64,000 nucleotides of DNA from JAJZOM01 sp046703545 (lineage in GTDB: Archaea; Thermoplasmatota; Thermoplasmata; Thermoplasmatales; Thermoplasmataceae). Positions 61,760 to 64,000 of this stretch are shown in pieces (position 1 is the stretch's first letter; each line of letters begins with the position of its first letter). Where the stretch lies: assembly GCA_046703545.1 (NCBI GenBank), contig JBJKSX010000013.1, positions 49,463 through 113,462 on the forward strand, given 5' to 3'. The notes below the pieces were generated by a model, which saw nothing but the letters and a program-made list of their open reading frames with translations, made no database searches and was not told where the DNA came from. The translations under genes were made by a program, and so were the position numbers.

Positions 61760-62740
61760 ATGCGATCAATGAAGAATATAGACGTACACTCACATATGCT
61801 TCCAGAGGAATCCATAAAGGAACTCTCAGGTGAGATAATACCACTCAGCAATGGAGGGCTTTACAAGATAAATGCACTTGGAAAGACAGTTGCCCCCATG
61901 ACAAAGGGATTTTTTGACCTTGAAGCTAGAAAGAAGGAACTCGAAGGCCTTGGTGTGGACGGCCAGATCATCTCTCCAACCCATCACCTTTTCATGTATT
62001 CAGCCGAAGCGGAAGCTGCAATCAGGTCTGCAAAGGTCCAGAACAACGGAATCAGCAACGTGGTCAAACAGGAGCCAGACAGGTTCTTCGGTAATGCTAC
62101 CCTCCCCCTGCAGGACTCAAAGGCTTCTGTGGCCGAGATTGAAAGGGCTTACTCAGAGCTTGGCATGAAAGGAATTGAAATCGGCACAAACATTGCGGGA
62201 AGGAACCTTGATGACGAATCTCTTTACCCGGTATACGAAAAGGCTTCAGAGCTGGGAATGCCAATATTTGTCCACCCAAATGACTTCCTTGGGGCGGAGA
62301 GGCTGAAGAAATATTACATGGGAATAGTGGTGGGGACACTTGCAGAAACAACAGTTGCAGTCACCAGCATGATTTTCGGAGGCGTTTTCAACCAGTTCCC
62401 CAATCTCAAGATGATCTTCTGCCATGGAGGAGGGGCAATCCCTTACCAGTCAGGAAGGCTGAAGCATGCAGTGAAGATCAGGGATGAGCTCAAAAACTCG
62501 AATGTTGATGTGGACAGAAGCCTGAAGAACATATTCTTTGACACGGTTGTTTTCGACGATGAGGCCCTGCAGTTCCTCATAGAAAAGACTGGTGTTGACA
62601 ATGTTCTCCTGGGGACTGATTACCCATTCAATATGGGAAACTGGAATTCCCCGAAGGCACTCACTGCCCACAAAGGCGTGGGCGATGGAGCCAAGAACCA
62701 GATTTTCATAGAGAACACAAGGAGACTCTACAAACTCTGA
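61760..62740 (+). CDS. amidohydrolase-family decarboxylase (ACMSD/OMPDC-like)
   Basis: 326 residues of the PF04909 TIM-barrel. The metal ligands appear in order: DVHSHMLPEE (HxH), PIFVHPND (His), FCHGGGAIPYQSGRL (His) and LLGTDYPF (Asp). Members decarboxylate 2-amino-3-carboxymuconate semialdehyde, gamma-resorcylate or similar ring acids. ATGs at 61760 and 61769 are both possible. The neighbouring cupin, cyclase and isochorismatase-fold genes support a ring-degradation route. Confidence 0.85.
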   Translation: MRSMKNIDVHSHMLPEESIKELSGEIIPLSNGGLYKINALGKTVAPMTKGFFDLEARKKELEGLGVDGQIISPTHHLFMYSAEAEAAIRSAKVQNNGISNVVKQEPDRFFGNATLPLQDSKASVAEIERAYSELGMKGIEIGTNIAGRNLDDESLYPVYEKASELGMPIFVHPNDFLGAERLKKYYMGIVVGTLAETTVAVTSMIFGGVFNQFPNLKMIFCHGGGAIPYQSGRLKHAVKIRDELKNSNVDVDRSLKNIFFDTVVFDDEALQFLIEKTGVDNVLLGTDYPFNMGNWNSPKALTAHKGVGDGAKNQIFIENTRRLYKL

Positions 62741-62804
62741 TTTTCTTCCCTATCTTTTTTCTGCCATTCAGTGAAGTTAAATAACATTGAAAAGTTGAAG
62801 TGCC

Positions 62805-63488
62805 GTGTACATACCTGACATTATTCCGGAAGAAGACAGAAAGATCATAGAGAAGAAGTACAGGAACAATGCCCCCAAGGAGGAAGTGCTTGGAGATTCT
62901 CCTGCACTCCTGGTTGTGGACATGACTTACGGTTTTGTGGACGACAGGTTTCCGACAGGTTTCAGCAAAACAGGCGAACCATGCCTGAAAAATATCCGGA
63001 AGCTGATTGATGCTGCAAAAGAGAAGGGCATGCCGGTAATCTACACCAGGGACATGTCAGATCCTGAAGAAGTGTACAGGATACACAGGGGGGCATGGAA
63101 CTTCAAGTCTAATCCCATAAGTGAGGAACTGCGGCAGGAGTACAATACAATACATGCCTCCATAGCTCCGGAGAAGACGGACATTGTTATACAGAAGTCA
63201 AAGCCAAGCGCTTTCTTCGGAACTCCGCTTGCAGCAATGCTCAACTACATGAAGGTTGACAGCGTGATCCTGACAGGCATGGTAACCAGTGGATGCATCA
63301 GGGCAACAGCGCTGGATGCCTTTTCATACAACTATAGGGTTATTATGCCCATTGAGTGTGTCGCGGACCGCTCCCAGATCTCACATGAGGTCACACTCTT
63401 CGATCTGGACACAAAATATGCCAATGTCATGAGCCTTGAAAAAACGCTCTCCCTGATGGAAAAGCATAGAAAAATTAAGGAAATTTAA
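62805..63488 (+). CDS. isochorismatase-family amidohydrolase, N-carbamoylsarcosine amidase/maleamate amidase-like
   Basis: 227 residues from GTG 62805. Catalytic residues: Asp in VVDMTYGFV, Lys in QKSKPSAFFG and Cys in GMVTSGCIRATALDAF. The GCIRATALDAFSYNYRVIMP and CVADRSQISHEVTLFDLDTKYANV blocks are the N-carbamoylsarcosine amidase/NicF branch, a relative of Thermoplasma acidophilum Ta0454. It likely hydrolyses a maleamate- or carbamoyl-type amide. Follows the amidohydrolase by 64 nt. Confidence 0.85.
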   Translation: MYIPDIIPEEDRKIIEKKYRNNAPKEEVLGDSPALLVVDMTYGFVDDRFPTGFSKTGEPCLKNIRKLIDAAKEKGMPVIYTRDMSDPEEVYRIHRGAWNFKSNPISEELRQEYNTIHASIAPEKTDIVIQKSKPSAFFGTPLAAMLNYMKVDSVILTGMVTSGCIRATALDAFSYNYRVIMPIECVADRSQISHEVTLFDLDTKYANVMSLEKTLSLMEKHRKIKEI

Positions 63489-63515
63489 GAAATTGTGTGT
63501 TCCCACACACATTTC
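63489..63515. terminator. hairpin terminator between convergent genes
   Basis: GAAAT-t-GTGTGT pairs with ACACAC-ATTTC: 11 bp with a single bulge and a TCCC loop. It begins right after the isochorismatase-family stop and ends 4 nt before the 2Fe-2S gene stop. Confidence 0.6.
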
Positions 63516-63518
63516 ATT

Positions 63519-63998
63519 TTACTTCTTTGCGGCGAAATACTTTCTCTGGGCTTCCTGGACCGAATCCACGATCTGCTGGTATCCCGTGCACATGCAGTAG
63601 TTGCCATGGAGCTTTTCCCTGATCTCCTCCCTGGTCATCTCCTCGTTGTTCCTGATGAGATGATGGGTCATCATGAGGAAACCTGGTGTGCAGTATCCGC
63701 ACTGCATCCCGAAGTTCTCCTTGAATGATTCCTGCTCTATGCTCAGTTTGCCGTCTTCATGCTCAAGGCCCTCAACAGTCATAATGTCAGCGCCCTCAGC
63801 CTGGACTGCAAGTATCTGGCATGATTTCACAGGCTTCCCGTCCCAGAGTATTGTGCAGGCACCGCAATGGCCGGTGTCGCAGCCAATGTGAGTGCCCCTG
63901 AGTTTCAGGACGTCCCTTATGAAATGCACCAGAAGCATTCTTGGTTCAGTTTCTCCCGAGTAGTCTTTTCCGTTGATTTTAAGGTTTACAGTCACCAT
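63519..63998 (-). CDS. 2Fe-2S subunit of a molybdenum hydroxylase (CoxS/XdhC-type small subunit)
   Basis: 159 residues, complete, from ATG 63998. Eight cluster cysteines in the usual two sites: CDTGHCGACTILWDGKPVKSC in the plant-type ferredoxin half and CGYC...CMC in the helical half. It transfers electrons in aerobic CO dehydrogenase, xanthine dehydrogenase, nicotinate dehydrogenase or related hydroxylases. The partner FAD and molybdenum subunits are not in the window and would be upstream on the minus strand, beyond the right edge. Fits oxidative ring hydroxylation. Confidence 0.93.
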   Translation of the reverse strand: MVTVNLKINGKDYSGETEPRMLLVHFIRDVLKLRGTHIGCDTGHCGACTILWDGKPVKSCQILAVQAEGADIMTVEGLEHEDGKLSIEQESFKENFGMQCGYCTPGFLMMTHHLIRNNEEMTREEIREKLHGNYCMCTGYQQIVDSVQEAQRKYFAAKK

Positions 63999-64000
63999 CT

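Noticed and set aside
1..64000. CRISPR arrays, insertion sequences, prophage or rRNA genes.
   Set aside because: No regularly spaced repeats, no transposase or integrase genes, and no rRNA-like sequence were seen.

Overview
This window is from an archaeon, most likely the order Thermoplasmatales (wall-less acidophiles); I cannot name a species. Support for this: an archaeal D-family DNA polymerase large subunit, an archaeal D-aminoacyl-tRNA deacylase, a GHMP-type shikimate kinase, a rRNA aminocarboxypropyltransferase (Tsr3), a gluconate/galactonate dehydratase of the non-phosphorylating Entner-Doudoroff type, a radical SAM protein of the B12-binding Ta0216 type, and promoters with a TATA box about 25 nt before the start codon, as in leaderless archaeal transcripts. 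Gene density is high and operons are compact, with many 4-nt start/stop overlaps.

Layout. 0-4.2 kb: a minus-strand operon pyrG - SCP2-like protein - polC (polC runs off the left edge), then a gene-poor stretch. 4.7-6.9 kb: a zinc ribbon, a cation/proton antiporter and tsr3. 6.9-11.8 kb: a tight minus-strand operon of a threonine-synthase-like PLP enzyme, a DUF1611 P-loop protein and a PP-loop ATPase with a zinc-knuckle tail, next to the D-aminoacyl-tRNA deacylase; the set suggests D-amino-acid or D-glutamyl chemistry in an organism without a wall. 11.8-26 kb: a DMT exporter, a three-domain Ada repair regulator, valS, glnA, a 31-codon peptide gene facing a TPR protein, aconitase, a beta-propeller, the sugar-acid dehydratase and a RecA/KaiC-like protein. 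26-32.6 kb: a six-gene membrane complex related to group 4 hydrogenases whose large subunit has lost the nickel-binding cysteines. 32.9-38.9 kb: a glycosylated-type surface protein split by a frameshift, cytidine deaminase, tRNA-Pro(UGG), small membrane proteins and the Ta0216-type radical SAM enzyme. 39.3-46 kb: a complete seven-gene chorismate operon preceded by a 24-residue leader peptide ending in Phe-Gly-Tyr-Trp-Pro. 46-64 kb: a glycosyltransferase, persulfide/rhodanese sulfur genes, then an aromatic/heterocycle island with three UbiD decarboxylases, UbiX, an FMN-binding protein, KatG, a cyclase-family hydrolase, a cupin, an MFS acid transporter, an ACMSD-type amidohydrolase, two isochorismatase-fold hydrolases and a 2Fe-2S subunit of a molybdenum hydroxylase at the right edge.

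Most notable candidates: (1) the aromatic-rich leader peptide and SD-masking hairpin ahead of the chorismate operon, an attenuator-like arrangement; (2) the hydrogenase-derived complex without metal ligands; (3) the 31-residue peptide ending in GGFCAD with a 5' hairpin and a TPR neighbour; (4) the DUF1611/PP-loop/PLP operon. All sequence statements are by eye from translations and base reading; no database search or folding program was run.
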